DNA of 64,000 nucleotides from DASWJQ01 sp964517315 (GTDB lineage: Bacteria; Chloroflexota; Anaerolineae; Anaerolineales; E44-bin32): positions 65,003 to 129,002 of the forward strand of contig CAZFCJ010000001.1 of assembly GCA_964517315.1 (NCBI GenBank), read 5' to 3'. Under the pieces are notes generated by a model, which saw only the letters and a list, made by a program, of their open reading frames with translations, was not told the DNA's origin and did no database searches. The translations under genes and the position numbers were made by a program. Shown here piece by piece: positions 44,383-52,311 of this stretch; the stretch's first letter is position 1, and each line of letters begins with the position of its first letter.

Positions 44383-45528
44383 TTGAACTCAAGTGACCCC
44401 TCGCGAGATTTCAGTCACCGGAAGACCTTCCCAGGAACTGTAGGAGGTCCCTTTGAAGTCCTGGTGACGACGGGCAACCTTATTGAGGAACTGCCCAATT
44501 TCGTCTTTCTCCCGCTGCTGCTCCTGCTGGCCATAGCGCCTAATTTTGCGAGCTGGCCGAGAGCGCTAGGGTTGTTCGCCTTTTTTCTCGCCGATTGGCT
44601 CCTCATCGCTCTCCTTCCCCGGTGGGAGATTTCATATGGACCCTCGAAGCCACAGGCCTTGCTGCTGGCCATACTGCGCCTTCCGTTCGGGTTTCTCCCG
44701 GGCCTGTTGTTTTGGGGGGTGCAGCTGTTAGGAACTGTATTGGTTGTCGATGGCTTTTGGCTGGAGCCACAACGACTAAGTGTCGACCGTCAGTCGATGA
44801 AGACCGAAAAACTGGAGCCTGGCCGGACCCTCCGAATCCTGCATTTTGGCGACCTGCACATGGAGCGGATGCGGCGTATCGATCACCATTTGATCCGCAC
44901 AATCCAAGATCTGAAACCCGACCTCATCCTCTTCACAGGCGACACACTGAGTTATTCAAACGTCGATGACCCGATCGCATGGGAATCGGCCAGCCGTGTC
45001 TTCCGAAATCTTGAAGCGCCGTTAGGGGTGTATGCCGTACCTGGGAGCCCTCCGGTGGATCCTGACCACGCGTTGGAGTCTGTTTACCGAGGCACATCGG
45101 TCCGGCTGCTGGCGGATGAAAGCACCTTTATTTCGTTGGGTCAACGTAAGATCGAGCTGATCGGCGTACGCTGTTCACACAAGCCGTTCGTCGACGGTCC
45201 CAAGCTGAAGGAGTTGACGGACAAACCGACGAACCACTTCCGCTTACTTCTCTATCATTCCCCGGATCTCGCTCCGGCGGCCGCCCGTCAAGACATTGAT
45301 CTTCAACTATCGGGTCACACTCATGGTGGCCAAGTCAGGCTCCCGCTGTTCGGGGCGCTCTACACCTCCTCGCTGTACGGTAAGAAGTTTGAGGTCGGAC
45401 GCAAGAAAATCAGTGACATGATTCTCTACGTCACGCGGGGTATTGGCATGGAAGGGATGAGTGCACCCAGGGTGCGCTTCCTCTGCCGCCCTCAGATCAC
45501 CCTGTGGGAACTGTCCTGTCCTGAATGA
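44383..45528 (+). CDS. Membrane-bound calcineurin-like metallophosphoesterase
   Basis: A 381-residue protein with three or four N-terminal transmembrane segments (residues 35-130) and a cytoplasmic or outer phosphoesterase domain. Motifs are HFGDLHMERM, FTGDTLSYS, LLYHSPD and SGHTHGGQV, as in YkuE/YaeI lipid phosphohydrolases. The expected GNH(D/E) reads PGSPPVD, so one metal ligand set is altered. The start is uncertain: TTG 44383, or GTG 44464 with AGGAGGT about 15 bases upstream. It could hydrolyse a lipid-linked phosphate such as undecaprenyl-PP or UDP-lipid intermediates (inference). Confidence 0.78.
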   Translation: MNSSDPSRDFSHRKTFPGTVGGPFEVLVTTGNLIEELPNFVFLPLLLLLAIAPNFASWPRALGLFAFFLADWLLIALLPRWEISYGPSKPQALLLAILRLPFGFLPGLLFWGVQLLGTVLVVDGFWLEPQRLSVDRQSMKTEKLEPGRTLRILHFGDLHMERMRRIDHHLIRTIQDLKPDLILFTGDTLSYSNVDDPIAWESASRVFRNLEAPLGVYAVPGSPPVDPDHALESVYRGTSVRLLADESTFISLGQRKIELIGVRCSHKPFVDGPKLKELTDKPTNHFRLLLYHSPDLAPAAARQDIDLQLSGHTHGGQVRLPLFGALYTSSLYGKKFEVGRKKISDMILYVTRGIGMEGMSAPRVRFLCRPQITLWELSCPE

Positions 45529-45684
45529 GGGAGGTGGAGACGCCTTTCCACTCTGTCTTCCTCCTCGGTCGATTCCACCCCCAACGAACGCTAACCTTTC
45601 AACTCATAGCTCGGTGATCAATGGATACGCCCGAGGTGCGGCCGGGCGCTCCAAGAAAGGGCCAGTGACTCGGCTCAACACTTG

Positions 45685-45706
45685 TAAGTGAAAAAAATTT
45701 CACTTA
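45685..45706. promoter_or_regulatory. Perfect 9-bp inverted repeat, AT-rich
   Basis: TAAGTGAAA-AAAA-TTTCACTTA is a perfect palindromic arm pair. It stands out as AT-rich in GC-rich DNA and lies in the 444-bp gap between the phosphoesterase and a response regulator. It could be an operator, or an intrinsic terminator working in both directions, because each side has an A or T run. No other gene is seen in 45529-45972. Confidence 0.45.
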
Positions 45707-45972
45707 GTTTCAAACCTTAGTCCCCGTTCGCTTTCTCGAAATCGGCGCGTGCAAACGGACGCTGGTCCGATGCGGATAAAATGCCTGCCTCCGCTGTCCA
45801 AGCCGAGGTGACATCGCGGTTGCGCACGCCCGTTGTCCATCCCCTGGGAACCGTACCGACCAATCCACAAACGCAATGCTTCGTCATGCCAGACCAGGGG
45901 TCCGCTCACCCCTATGGAGGGGCGTCTTCGGTCGGGAAAGCTTGGATCAGCTCTCTCTTTGGAGCAGAAGAT

Positions 45973-46668
45973 ATGCATATCAGAAAAAATGACCCCAGGA
46001 TTCTGATCGTGGACGATGATGTACTTGCCTGCGAGGCCCTGCGCCTCAGGCTCGTGCAAGCGCAGATGAATGTCGTCGATGTTGTGCACAACGGATTGGA
46101 CGCGGTTGATCTCGTCAAGGGCCTCAGCCCTGATATCGTTCTATGGGACGACACACTGAAGGATATGGATGGCGTCAGTGCCCTGAAGCGCATCCAGAAA
46201 ATTCGTCCCGGGCTGCCTTTAATGATCATGACGGGCCGGGGGACGCCGAAGCGAGCTGCCAGCGCATTGGCGGAAGGGGCATTTGCGGTCATTGATAAGA
46301 CCAGAATTGACCTTAGGCGTCTTCCAGATATGATCCGGGTTCTCGCCCGGGGCCATGGAGCCATCGTGGAAGCAGAACTCCTTCGCGAATTGGTTGTGAA
46401 CGCATCGAGCCTCCATCTGAACCAAAATTCGGACCCCAGCCCCGAACTGCAAAGGGACCATTCAAGCGAAGAACTTTCTTTCCGTGAGTTCGGGATTCTC
46501 CAGCTCTTTGTGAACGACTATCGCGATGAGGAAATCGCGGCGGAGCTCTCATTGGATGTCGGAACTGTCAGAGATGACTTGGCGAGGATTTGCCGTAAAT
46601 TGCAGGTTGAGGATGGTTCTTCTTTAGGGATAGTCGCCGCCCGATTGGGCTTTCTCGACGAGTGGTGA
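45973..46668 (+). CDS. NarL/FixJ-type response regulator with degenerate receiver
   Basis: A 231-residue regulator. The receiver has ILIVDDDVLAC, the phosphoacceptor in IVLWDDTLKDMDG (the usual Met-Pro after the Asp is replaced by Leu-Lys), MIMTGRG (Thr) and VIDKT (Lys). The C-terminal LuxR-type helix-turn-helix is loose but recognisable (LSFREFGILQLFVN, then DEEIAAELSLDVGTVRDDL). I chose ATG 45973 with GGAGCAGAAG upstream; a 64-residue extension to 45781 is not protein-like. No histidine kinase is beside it. It is convergent with the next regulator. Confidence 0.82.
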   Translation: MHIRKNDPRILIVDDDVLACEALRLRLVQAQMNVVDVVHNGLDAVDLVKGLSPDIVLWDDTLKDMDGVSALKRIQKIRPGLPLMIMTGRGTPKRAASALAEGAFAVIDKTRIDLRRLPDMIRVLARGHGAIVEAELLRELVVNASSLHLNQNSDPSPELQRDHSSEELSFREFGILQLFVNDYRDEEIAAELSLDVGTVRDDLARICRKLQVEDGSSLGIVAARLGFLDEW

Positions 46669-46821
46669 ATCCGTGATTCGGGTAGTTCCAAGCGGCCCAT
46701 ACCGAAAGGGTCCGATCCGCGCGTGAAGCGAACCTGAAGTTACCGGCGGGAAAGGGCGCACTGAACCCGGGGGCCTGCGCAGATCGTTCCTGCCGCGTTT
46801 CGGTCGGCCCGGCCCGCCTGT

Positions 46822-47526
46822 CTAACTCGATTCTTCGTTCTGAGCCTCTGGAGTAATTCCCTGGCGAAGCGCCACGATCGCGGCTTGCGTTCGATCGGAG
46901 ACCTTCAATTTATGATATATGCTGCTGACATGGCTCTTTACGGTGTTATAGCTGATGCTCAGAGCTTCGCCGATCTCATGGTTCGTCAGTCCACCGGCAA
47001 TGAGCTTTAGCACTTCTAGTTCCTGCCGTGTCAAGTTTTGAGTGAGATCGCTGCCTTCTTCTGGGGCATCGAGGTCCGCCTGACCTGCAGCGATTTGCTT
47101 GGCCGCCTCTTGGAGGAGCTGTTGGTCGATCACCATCGCATCCCCGTCGAGCACGAGACGCACAGTCTCGCTCAGCGTGTCAAGGTCCGAGACCCGCTTG
47201 ACCAGGTAGCCATTTGCGCCAGCTGCGATCGATTGGGTCACGAACTGGACTTTCGATTGTCCGGTCAACATGATCACGCGTGTCTCCGGTGAAGTGGATT
47301 TCACAACCGACAGGACTTCGAATCCATCCATGTCGGGCATCGTGATGTCGAGCAGCAGGAGATCCGGGTGGTTATTGGCAACAAAGCTGACGGCGTCCTG
47401 ACCGTCATGCACCACCGTCAGATTTTCATACCCGGTTCTTTCGAGGTGAAGGTGAATCAGATGGCACACGAACGGGTCATCGTCCGCGATCAATATGCTG
47501 GGGGCGCTTCCTCCGGCGTCTGACAT
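46822..47526 (-). CDS. NarL/LuxR-type response regulator
   Basis: A 234-residue regulator with canonical features. The receiver has ILIADDDPFVCHLIHLHLER, LLLLDITMPDMDG (phosphoacceptor), MLTGQSK and GYLVKRVS. The LuxR helix-turn-helix is LTRQELEVLKLIAGGLTNHE followed by ISYNTVKSHVSSIYHKL. It binds DNA when phosphorylated. No kinase partner is adjacent. It converges on the plus-strand regulator at 46.0 kb, and both may control the region or the non-coding RNA stretch beside them. Confidence 0.92.
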   Translation of the reverse strand: MSDAGGSAPSILIADDDPFVCHLIHLHLERTGYENLTVVHDGQDAVSFVANNHPDLLLLDITMPDMDGFEVLSVVKSTSPETRVIMLTGQSKVQFVTQSIAAGANGYLVKRVSDLDTLSETVRLVLDGDAMVIDQQLLQEAAKQIAAGQADLDAPEEGSDLTQNLTRQELEVLKLIAGGLTNHEIGEALSISYNTVKSHVSSIYHKLKVSDRTQAAIVALRQGITPEAQNEESS

Positions 47527-47794
47527 CGCTTCATTCGTTACAACGAGGATTTTGCCGGCGCGTAACAGTCGTTTCAGGGGGTTTCTGGGTCACGATCGCC
47601 GTTTCCCACCTCTCGTCGTTCAAGGGTGCTGCATCTGCATCGATACCGAGGCCAAGATGAGTCGGTATCTCCTACAAAGAAGGCCCCTTGCTGAGGAAGT
47701 TGCCGATTTCACCGGTGCAACCGTCCTGAATTAATCCTGGACGGGTGGGATCTGGCTTTCTGGTCGCGTATCGTTGTGAAGTTCAGTGAGCTAC

Positions 47795-47996
47795 GAGAGG
47801 ATATGCCCACGGTGAAGGAGGAATTGGCCTTGCCGCGCGCGCTTGAATAAGCGGTCCCGGCGAAGCCGAAGATACGGTTTGGCGTCCGCTGGGCTTCGCG
47901 AGGAGCGCGTGAAAGGTCCCCCATACATTTTTCTCCAAACGAACGGCCATATCGGCCGAAATCATCTGAGGCCCCCATCATCGGGGGCTTTTTTTA
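47795..47996 (+). ncRNA. Structured RNA candidate ending in an intrinsic terminator
   Basis: Nested complementary segments are visible: GCGAAGCC (47860-47867) with GGCTTCGC (47892-47899), CGCGCT (47838-47843) with AGCGCG (47904-47909), and looser pairing of GAGAGGATATG (47795) with CATACATTTTTCTC (47922). They form one long irregular hairpin, then the terminator at 47971. The long imperfect stem with bulges recalls 6S RNA architecture, but I cannot assign it to that family, and no promoter is certain. No convincing protein covers it. It lies in the 1.2-kb gene-free stretch 47527-48729. Confidence 0.4.
47971..47996 (+). terminator. Rho-independent terminator
   Basis: GCCCCC (47971-47976) pairs with GGGGGC (47983-47988) around the loop ATCATC and is followed by TTTTTTTATTA. 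This is the strongest intrinsic terminator in the window. No plus-strand gene ends near it, which supports a small RNA upstream. Confidence 0.85.
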
Positions 47997-48094
47997 TTAT
48001 AGGGTCTTTTTGTCCATGGCGATCATGTGTCGCCGGCTCTGCGCTGCTATTCAGCGGTCTCAGACGACGGAAGAGACGACCAGCCCGTAAGCCG

Positions 48095-48139
48095 CTACTG
48101 ATCCTGGTCGTCGGAAAAACGCTTGTGGAACTGTTCCAT
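48095..48139 (-). other. Possible 14-codon leader-type ORF with hairpin
   Basis: On the minus strand AGGAGG (complement of 48144-48150) is followed by an ATG and the reading frame MEQFHKRFSDDQDQ, then stop. Its end overlaps a 9-bp inverted repeat, GACGACCAG with CTGGTCGTC (48075-48083 and 48104-48112), with the stop codon in the loop. The layout resembles a small regulated leader peptide, but this is short and could be chance. Confidence 0.25.
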
Positions 48140-48189
48140 GGATGCCTCCTGACATGAGATGAGGCAACCAGAATGGGTGTTCACCTTTC

Positions 48190-48277
48190 AACTTCAAACG
48201 GTTCGCCTTCGAACTGTAAACAGTTCGCTTTTGAACTGCAAACGGTTCGCTTTTGAATTTCAAATGACAGTTCAAAT
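48190..48277. repeat. Array of 22-bp direct repeats (three good copies, one degenerate)
   Basis: Copies at 48190-48211, 48212-48233 and 48234-48255 share the form AACT-GYAAACRGTTCGCYTT; a fourth (48256-48277) is diverged. Copy 2 with its flank gives the near-palindrome CGAACTGTAAACAGTTCG. A 22-bp period is two helical turns, so repeated proteins would bind one face. The array sits just upstream of a sigma70-like promoter. Confidence 0.7.
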
Positions 48278-48285
48278 CCACGCGG

Positions 48286-48314
48286 TTGACTCATCATGAC
48301 GATTGAAATAGAAT
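48286..48314 (+). promoter_or_regulatory. Sigma70-like promoter downstream of the 22-bp repeats
   Basis: TTGACT (48286-48291) and TAGAAT (48309-48314) are separated by exactly 17 bases. Transcription would start near 48320, giving a roughly 410-nt leader before the permease gene. The position of the 22-bp array just upstream suggests activation by a regulator bound there (inference). Confidence 0.6.
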
Positions 48315-48473
48315 GCAATCCAACATGAGGTACAGTAATTTTCTGTCTGCGTTGCCGACGCGTCGTTTCTGGATCCCCAGTCCCCTCTGCCGCTGTCCGA
48401 GCGGGAACCGTAGCACCTCGCTCGGCGCGCTGATGTCTGCCTTCTAACCGCGACCGAAATCCACCTTACAACT

Positions 48474-48559
48474 AGGTGCAACGGTTCCCCTGAGCTTTTC
48501 GGCTGAGTGTGGAGCGTTCACCTGAGATCTGACCCCAGGAGAATGCTCCTGGGGTTCTT
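48474..48559 (+). promoter_or_regulatory. Structured leader with terminator-like hairpin before the sulfur operon
   Basis: AGGTG-C-AACG (48474-48483) can pair with CGTTCACCT (48515-48523). A second copy of TAGGTGCAA at 48581-48589 could pair with the same right arm instead. Between them lies the perfect 9-bp hairpin CCCCAGGAG/CTCCTGGGG (48533-48554, loop AATG) followed by TTCTT. This switch-like arrangement could control read-through into the thiosulfate uptake genes. A riboswitch class is not recognised. Confidence 0.45.
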
Positions 48560-48729
48560 GCTTCGAAGGCTAACCAGGTATAGGTGCAAGTTCAAAACGT
48601 CAGGACCTATTGATGCGAACGATCTGGAATGTTGGCTCGATTCACGGAATTGAAGGCAGCTCGACAGGATCCGGCTGACAGAATGAAAGGGTCAAACGGG
48701 AAAAATCGTCAGCACGGGGAGGTGATTAT

Positions 48730-49971
48730 TTGACAACGAGTACGAATACATCTGCGCGCACCCCGGCAAGCCGAGTGGACTGGCAACCCACCGCTGCAGT
48801 ACTGGTGCTGGCGGGCGCGATCGTAGTCGCGGTCTGGGCCGGAAGAGCCGATCCGGAGCTGGCCATCTTCTGGCTCTTTGGGATGGCGTTCGGTTTTGTA
48901 CTGCAGCGCAGCCGCTTTTGTTTCACATCAGCGTTCCGAGATTTGTTCCTGCTCCGAGACGGGAGAGTGATGAAGGGCGTCATCGTTGGCATGAGCGTGG
49001 CCGCCATCGGCTTCTCCGTTGTGATGAGCGATCAGTTACCCAACGCCCGGATTGGAGCTGTCATGACCGAGGCCCATGCCTCCCCGCTGGCCATTTCCTT
49101 GGCGGTCGGTGGGGTGGCCTTCGGACTGGGTATGGTCCTCGCGGGGGGCTGCGTTTCCGGTTCGATGTACCGCATGGCGGAAGGCTATCTGGGATCATGG
49201 GTCGCCTTCGCCGGGATCATCACTGGACTCGTCGCGGCAGTCTTTACCTGGAACTGGTGGTGGCAAGTAGATATCAGTCGGGCGCCCCGGATCTGGCTGC
49301 CGAATTCCATTGGTTATGGAGGGGCCTTGGCCGTCACGGCGCTGGTCCTGGTCGGAGCGTACGTTTTTGTGCTCTGGTGGGAGTCACGGAGCGGATTGGT
49401 CGTCCCGATGGAGGCTTCATCATCGCCGGACACGGAGAGCTTCAAAGATAAGCTGCGCTCCACGTACCGCTCGATTTTCGTTCGCGGATGGCCGGCGATT
49501 GCGGGCGGAGCCGCGCTTGGGGTGCTCAATGTCTTCCTGTTCAGCTACGAGCATCCCTGGCGGATCACGGGTGAGCTGAGCGCGTGGGGCAGCGCGGTCG
49601 CGACAAGGATCGGTCTGGCCCCGCCGGCTCTGCTGGGTGTCGACAGCCTGGCCGGGTGCACGGTCTCGGGTGCGGAGGGCGGCTTCTTCAACCACATGAC
49701 GCTGTCCAATCTCGGCCTGCTGCTCGGCGCTTTTGTAGCGGCGCTGCTGGCGCATGAGTTCAAGCTGCGAGCACCTCGAAAGAAGGTCCGCTACGTGCAG
49801 TCACTGGGCGGCGGATTGTTGATGGGCTACGGCGCAGGGCTCGCGATCGGCTGCACCGTTGGCGCGTTCTTCTCCGCCATTCCGTCGTTGGGCGCGAATG
49901 GCTGGCTGTTCGCAGGGGCACTTACGTTCGGGGCGTATCTGGGGGTCAAGGCCCTCAAATTGCTGCCCTGA
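48730..49971 (+). CDS. Thiosulfate permease, YeeE/TsuA family
   Basis: A 413-residue polytopic membrane protein with about nine to ten transmembrane segments. Conserved Cys-containing loops (VLAGGCVSGSMYRMAEG, LAGCTVSGAEGG, IGCTVGAFFSAIPS) match YeeE/YedE (Sulf_transp) proteins such as TsuA, which import thiosulfate, with the Cys residues in the path. RSRFCFTSAFRDLFLLRDG is another family landmark. The start is TTG 48730, preceded by GGGGAGGTG. A TusA-like protein and a rhodanese follow, which is the usual partnership. Confidence 0.93.
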   Translation: MTTSTNTSARTPASRVDWQPTAAVLVLAGAIVVAVWAGRADPELAIFWLFGMAFGFVLQRSRFCFTSAFRDLFLLRDGRVMKGVIVGMSVAAIGFSVVMSDQLPNARIGAVMTEAHASPLAISLAVGGVAFGLGMVLAGGCVSGSMYRMAEGYLGSWVAFAGIITGLVAAVFTWNWWWQVDISRAPRIWLPNSIGYGGALAVTALVLVGAYVFVLWWESRSGLVVPMEASSSPDTESFKDKLRSTYRSIFVRGWPAIAGGAALGVLNVFLFSYEHPWRITGELSAWGSAVATRIGLAPPALLGVDSLAGCTVSGAEGGFFNHMTLSNLGLLLGAFVAALLAHEFKLRAPRKKVRYVQSLGGGLLMGYGAGLAIGCTVGAFFSAIPSLGANGWLFAGALTFGAYLGVKALKLLP

Positions 49972-49992
49972 GAAAGAAGGAGCAAGTTCATC

Positions 49993-50211
49993 ATGGAATT
50001 AGACGTTCGAGGCGAGATCTGCCCGTATCCGATGATGAAAGCCGTCGAGGCGATGAAGTCGCTGCCCGAAGGCGAGATCATCGAGGTCTACACAGATCAC
50101 CCGCCTTGTTTGGAGACGATCCCGGCGCAAGCCGAGCGCCTGGATTTTGAGGTCTCCATCGAGAAAATTGGTTACCCCGAGTGGCGCATGACGCTGAGTC
50201 GGAAGACATAG
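49993..50211 (+). CDS. tusA: TusA-like sulfur carrier
   Basis: A 72-residue protein with the CPxP motif in GEICPYPMMK, where the Cys carries persulfide, and a second Cys in HPPCLETIP. It starts 22 bases after the permease stop. It should take sulfur from imported thiosulfate via the rhodanese or pass it on. YedF/TusA-type partners are normal beside YeeE. Confidence 0.92.
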   Translation: MELDVRGEICPYPMMKAVEAMKSLPEGEIIEVYTDHPPCLETIPAQAERLDFEVSIEKIGYPEWRMTLSRKT

Positions 50212-50218
50212 CACGGTC

Positions 50219-51046
50219 GTGGATGTTCAGGATTATCCCCGCGCGGACCTGCTGGCCCGGGTTGGGTGGTTGGCCGAGCGGCTGGGGCAGCCGGACCTAC
50301 AGATTGTAGATGTGCGCGCTCCGATGTCCCAACTACAGGTTGGGTACCCTTGGGGGCATATCCCTGGCGCGGTGCATTTTGATTTGAACAGGGTCTTCTC
50401 CGGACGGGAGACCGGGGTGCGGGGCAGCCTAGGACCGCCCGCCGAGGTAAGGGCCGAACTCGAGCGGGCCGATCTGGCTCGAAATAAGATGACCGTCGTC
50501 TATGACGGACCGGGCGGGGCCGCTGCGGCAAAGGCGTTCTGGTTGCTCGAGCTGCTTGACTTCCAGGAAGTGCGTTGGTTGGAGGGCGGGTTCGCCGCTT
50601 GGAAGGTGGCCGGCCAGCCAGTCGCCAAGGATGAACCGGCTGAACCTGAGCAACCGCCGGACATTGAAGTCCGCCCGGATGCCATTGGAGGGGTGACGCT
50701 CGAGTGGCTGCGCGGTCGGCTGGGAGATCCCGGGCTGGCGCTCGTGGATGCCCGAACCCCCGCAGAGTTCGAGGGAGGTCACATCCCTGGGGCGGTGTTG
50801 TTGCCCTGGGACCAGACACTGCAGCCCGGTCCCGCCTGGCGGCTCCGCAGTCCCGAAGCGTTACGAGAGCTGTTTGAGTCGCAGGGAGTCGCGCCGGAAA
50901 AAGAAGTGGTCGCTTACTGCCAAACCGGCGCCCGATCGGCGCAGATCTATTTCGTGTTGCGGCTGCTCGGCTATCCCAGCGTTCGCAACTACGACGGTTC
51001 TTGGGAAGAGTGGGGGGCTCAGCCTGACACACCCAAGGAGACGTGA
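50219..51046 (+). CDS. Two-domain rhodanese / thiosulfate sulfurtransferase
   Basis: A 275-residue tandem rhodanese. The N-terminal domain has VDVRAPMSQLQ and GHIPGAVHFD, but at the active-site position it shows VVYDGPGGAAA with no Cys, as is usual for the inactive half. The C-terminal domain has VDARTPAEFEGGHIPGAV and AYCQTGARSAQIYFVLRLLG with the catalytic Cys. It moves sulfane sulfur from thiosulfate to an acceptor, probably the TusA-like carrier just upstream. The start is GTG 50219. Confidence 0.93.
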   Translation: MDVQDYPRADLLARVGWLAERLGQPDLQIVDVRAPMSQLQVGYPWGHIPGAVHFDLNRVFSGRETGVRGSLGPPAEVRAELERADLARNKMTVVYDGPGGAAAAKAFWLLELLDFQEVRWLEGGFAAWKVAGQPVAKDEPAEPEQPPDIEVRPDAIGGVTLEWLRGRLGDPGLALVDARTPAEFEGGHIPGAVLLPWDQTLQPGPAWRLRSPEALRELFESQGVAPEKEVVAYCQTGARSAQIYFVLRLLGYPSVRNYDGSWEEWGAQPDTPKET

Positions 51047-51191
51047 TGACTGTTCCGAATCCATTTGAGTATCGCACTCAGCCGCATTGCGACTGTACCG
51101 CGCGCGGGTCGTCTTTCGGACTGCCCGCGCCAACCCCACGGCGGAACGAGTCTCCAAACAAGGTGCTTGCGCAAGAAAAGGAAGGTATTCG

Positions 51192-52250
51192 ATGAGCGTG
51201 AAAAGCATAATGATCCTGACCGTGTTTGCGAGTGTCGGGCTGATGCTCGGGGCCTGTGGCGCGGCGGCCCCGGAACCCACGCCCAGTCCAGTCCCCGAAG
51301 AGGGCGGCGAGCTCTTGTATGTGCTCAGCAACAGCTCGCCACACGTCAGCGTGATTGACACCGCCAGCAACGAAATCGTCGAAACGACCGATATCCCCGA
51401 TTTCACTGCCTGGGCGTGGAACGATGACAACAACTATTTCGATGGTGAGAACCTGTGGTTGGGCCTGCGCGACCCGGATACCAATGAGGCCGAGGTCTTG
51501 GCGCTCAATCTGGATACGCTGCAGGTCACCAAGCGCATCCCCATCGGGACCGATGAGCTTACGCTCTACATCGGGAAGTCCACCAGCGATGGAATCCTGC
51601 ACATCGGCAAGATGGGCTCAGGACAGGTCGTGGCGATTGATACAAAGACCTTTGAGGTTCTGGATACATGGGACGTCCCTGTCAACGGCGATGTCGTCTG
51701 CGATGCGGACACGACGGTCGGGCACGATGGGGTGGAGCGCTTCTACTACCCGACCCGCAAGGGCGATACGCTTGTGAGCATTGACCCTCACACCGGCGAG
51801 ACCCTCAAAGAGGTCAGCACGCCAGAAGGTTCCAATCCGCTCATGCTGACCACGGCTCCTGACGGAGGGGTCTGGGTGCAGGAGGTGGCCAGCAATACCA
51901 ACGCCGTCTTTGACCCGGTGACGCTTGAGCTGATCGCACGTTTTCCGACCGGCAAGGCGCCGATCGTTGCCTCCTTTGATAAGGAGGGGCGCTTTGGATA
52001 CATCGGCCATAACGACGACACGATCGTGTCCGTCGTTGATGTGGGGACGCTCGAGGAAGTTCAGCGGGTGGAGGTAGGAGCCAATCCACAGAAGCTTGCG
52101 ATCCAGCCGGAGGGTGAAACCCTCTATGCCATCCTGACCAAAGAGGCCTCCGTGGCTGTCGTCGACACCAGCACCTGGGAGGTCGCGGACCGCATACTCC
52201 TGGGCACCGACCCCGACGGGATCTTCCTGCGCGCCCGAGCTGAACAGTAA
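51192..52250 (+). CDS. YVTN beta-propeller lipoprotein
   Basis: A 352-residue lipoprotein. The signal peptide ends LMLGACG, a good lipobox, so Cys at about residue 20 is lipidated. A Pro/Thr linker follows, then about seven YVTN-type blades such as VSVIDTASNEIVETTDIPD, VVAIDTKTFEVLDTWDVP, LVSIDPHTGETLKEVS and VSVVDVGTLEEVQRVEVG. It starts at ATG 51192 after AAGGAAGG. It probably sits outside the membrane and may bind or sense the sulfur substrate or a partner (inference). Confidence 0.85.
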   Translation: MSVKSIMILTVFASVGLMLGACGAAAPEPTPSPVPEEGGELLYVLSNSSPHVSVIDTASNEIVETTDIPDFTAWAWNDDNNYFDGENLWLGLRDPDTNEAEVLALNLDTLQVTKRIPIGTDELTLYIGKSTSDGILHIGKMGSGQVVAIDTKTFEVLDTWDVPVNGDVVCDADTTVGHDGVERFYYPTRKGDTLVSIDPHTGETLKEVSTPEGSNPLMLTTAPDGGVWVQEVASNTNAVFDPVTLELIARFPTGKAPIVASFDKEGRFGYIGHNDDTIVSVVDVGTLEEVQRVEVGANPQKLAIQPEGETLYAILTKEASVAVVDTSTWEVADRILLGTDPDGIFLRARAEQ

Positions 52251-52261
52251 CCGAAGAACTG

Positions 52262-52292
52262 CCGGGTGGGGGCGGCCGCCGCCTCCACCCGG
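52262..52292 (+). terminator. GC-rich hairpin between two genes of the sulfur operon
   Basis: CCGGGTGG at 52262 pairs with CCACCCGG ending at 52292; the inner stem also pairs with G-U. No T-run follows, and an SD (GGAGG) for the next gene lies about ten bases further. It is either a partial terminator that lowers expression of the next gene or an mRNA stabiliser. Confidence 0.5.
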
Positions 52293-52311
52293 TCTCACTG
52301 GAGGACGATAC

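Noticed and set aside
45781..45972. 64-residue N-terminal extension of the response regulator
   Set aside because: It has no receiver-like sequence; ATG 45973 starts at the normal domain edge.
48190..48277. CRISPR array
   Set aside because: The 22-bp units are directly adjacent with no spacers and there are no cas genes.
48325..48447. 40-codon ORF just after the promoter (starts MRYSNFLSALP)
   Set aside because: It lacks a ribosome site and protein character; it is more likely part of the leader RNA.
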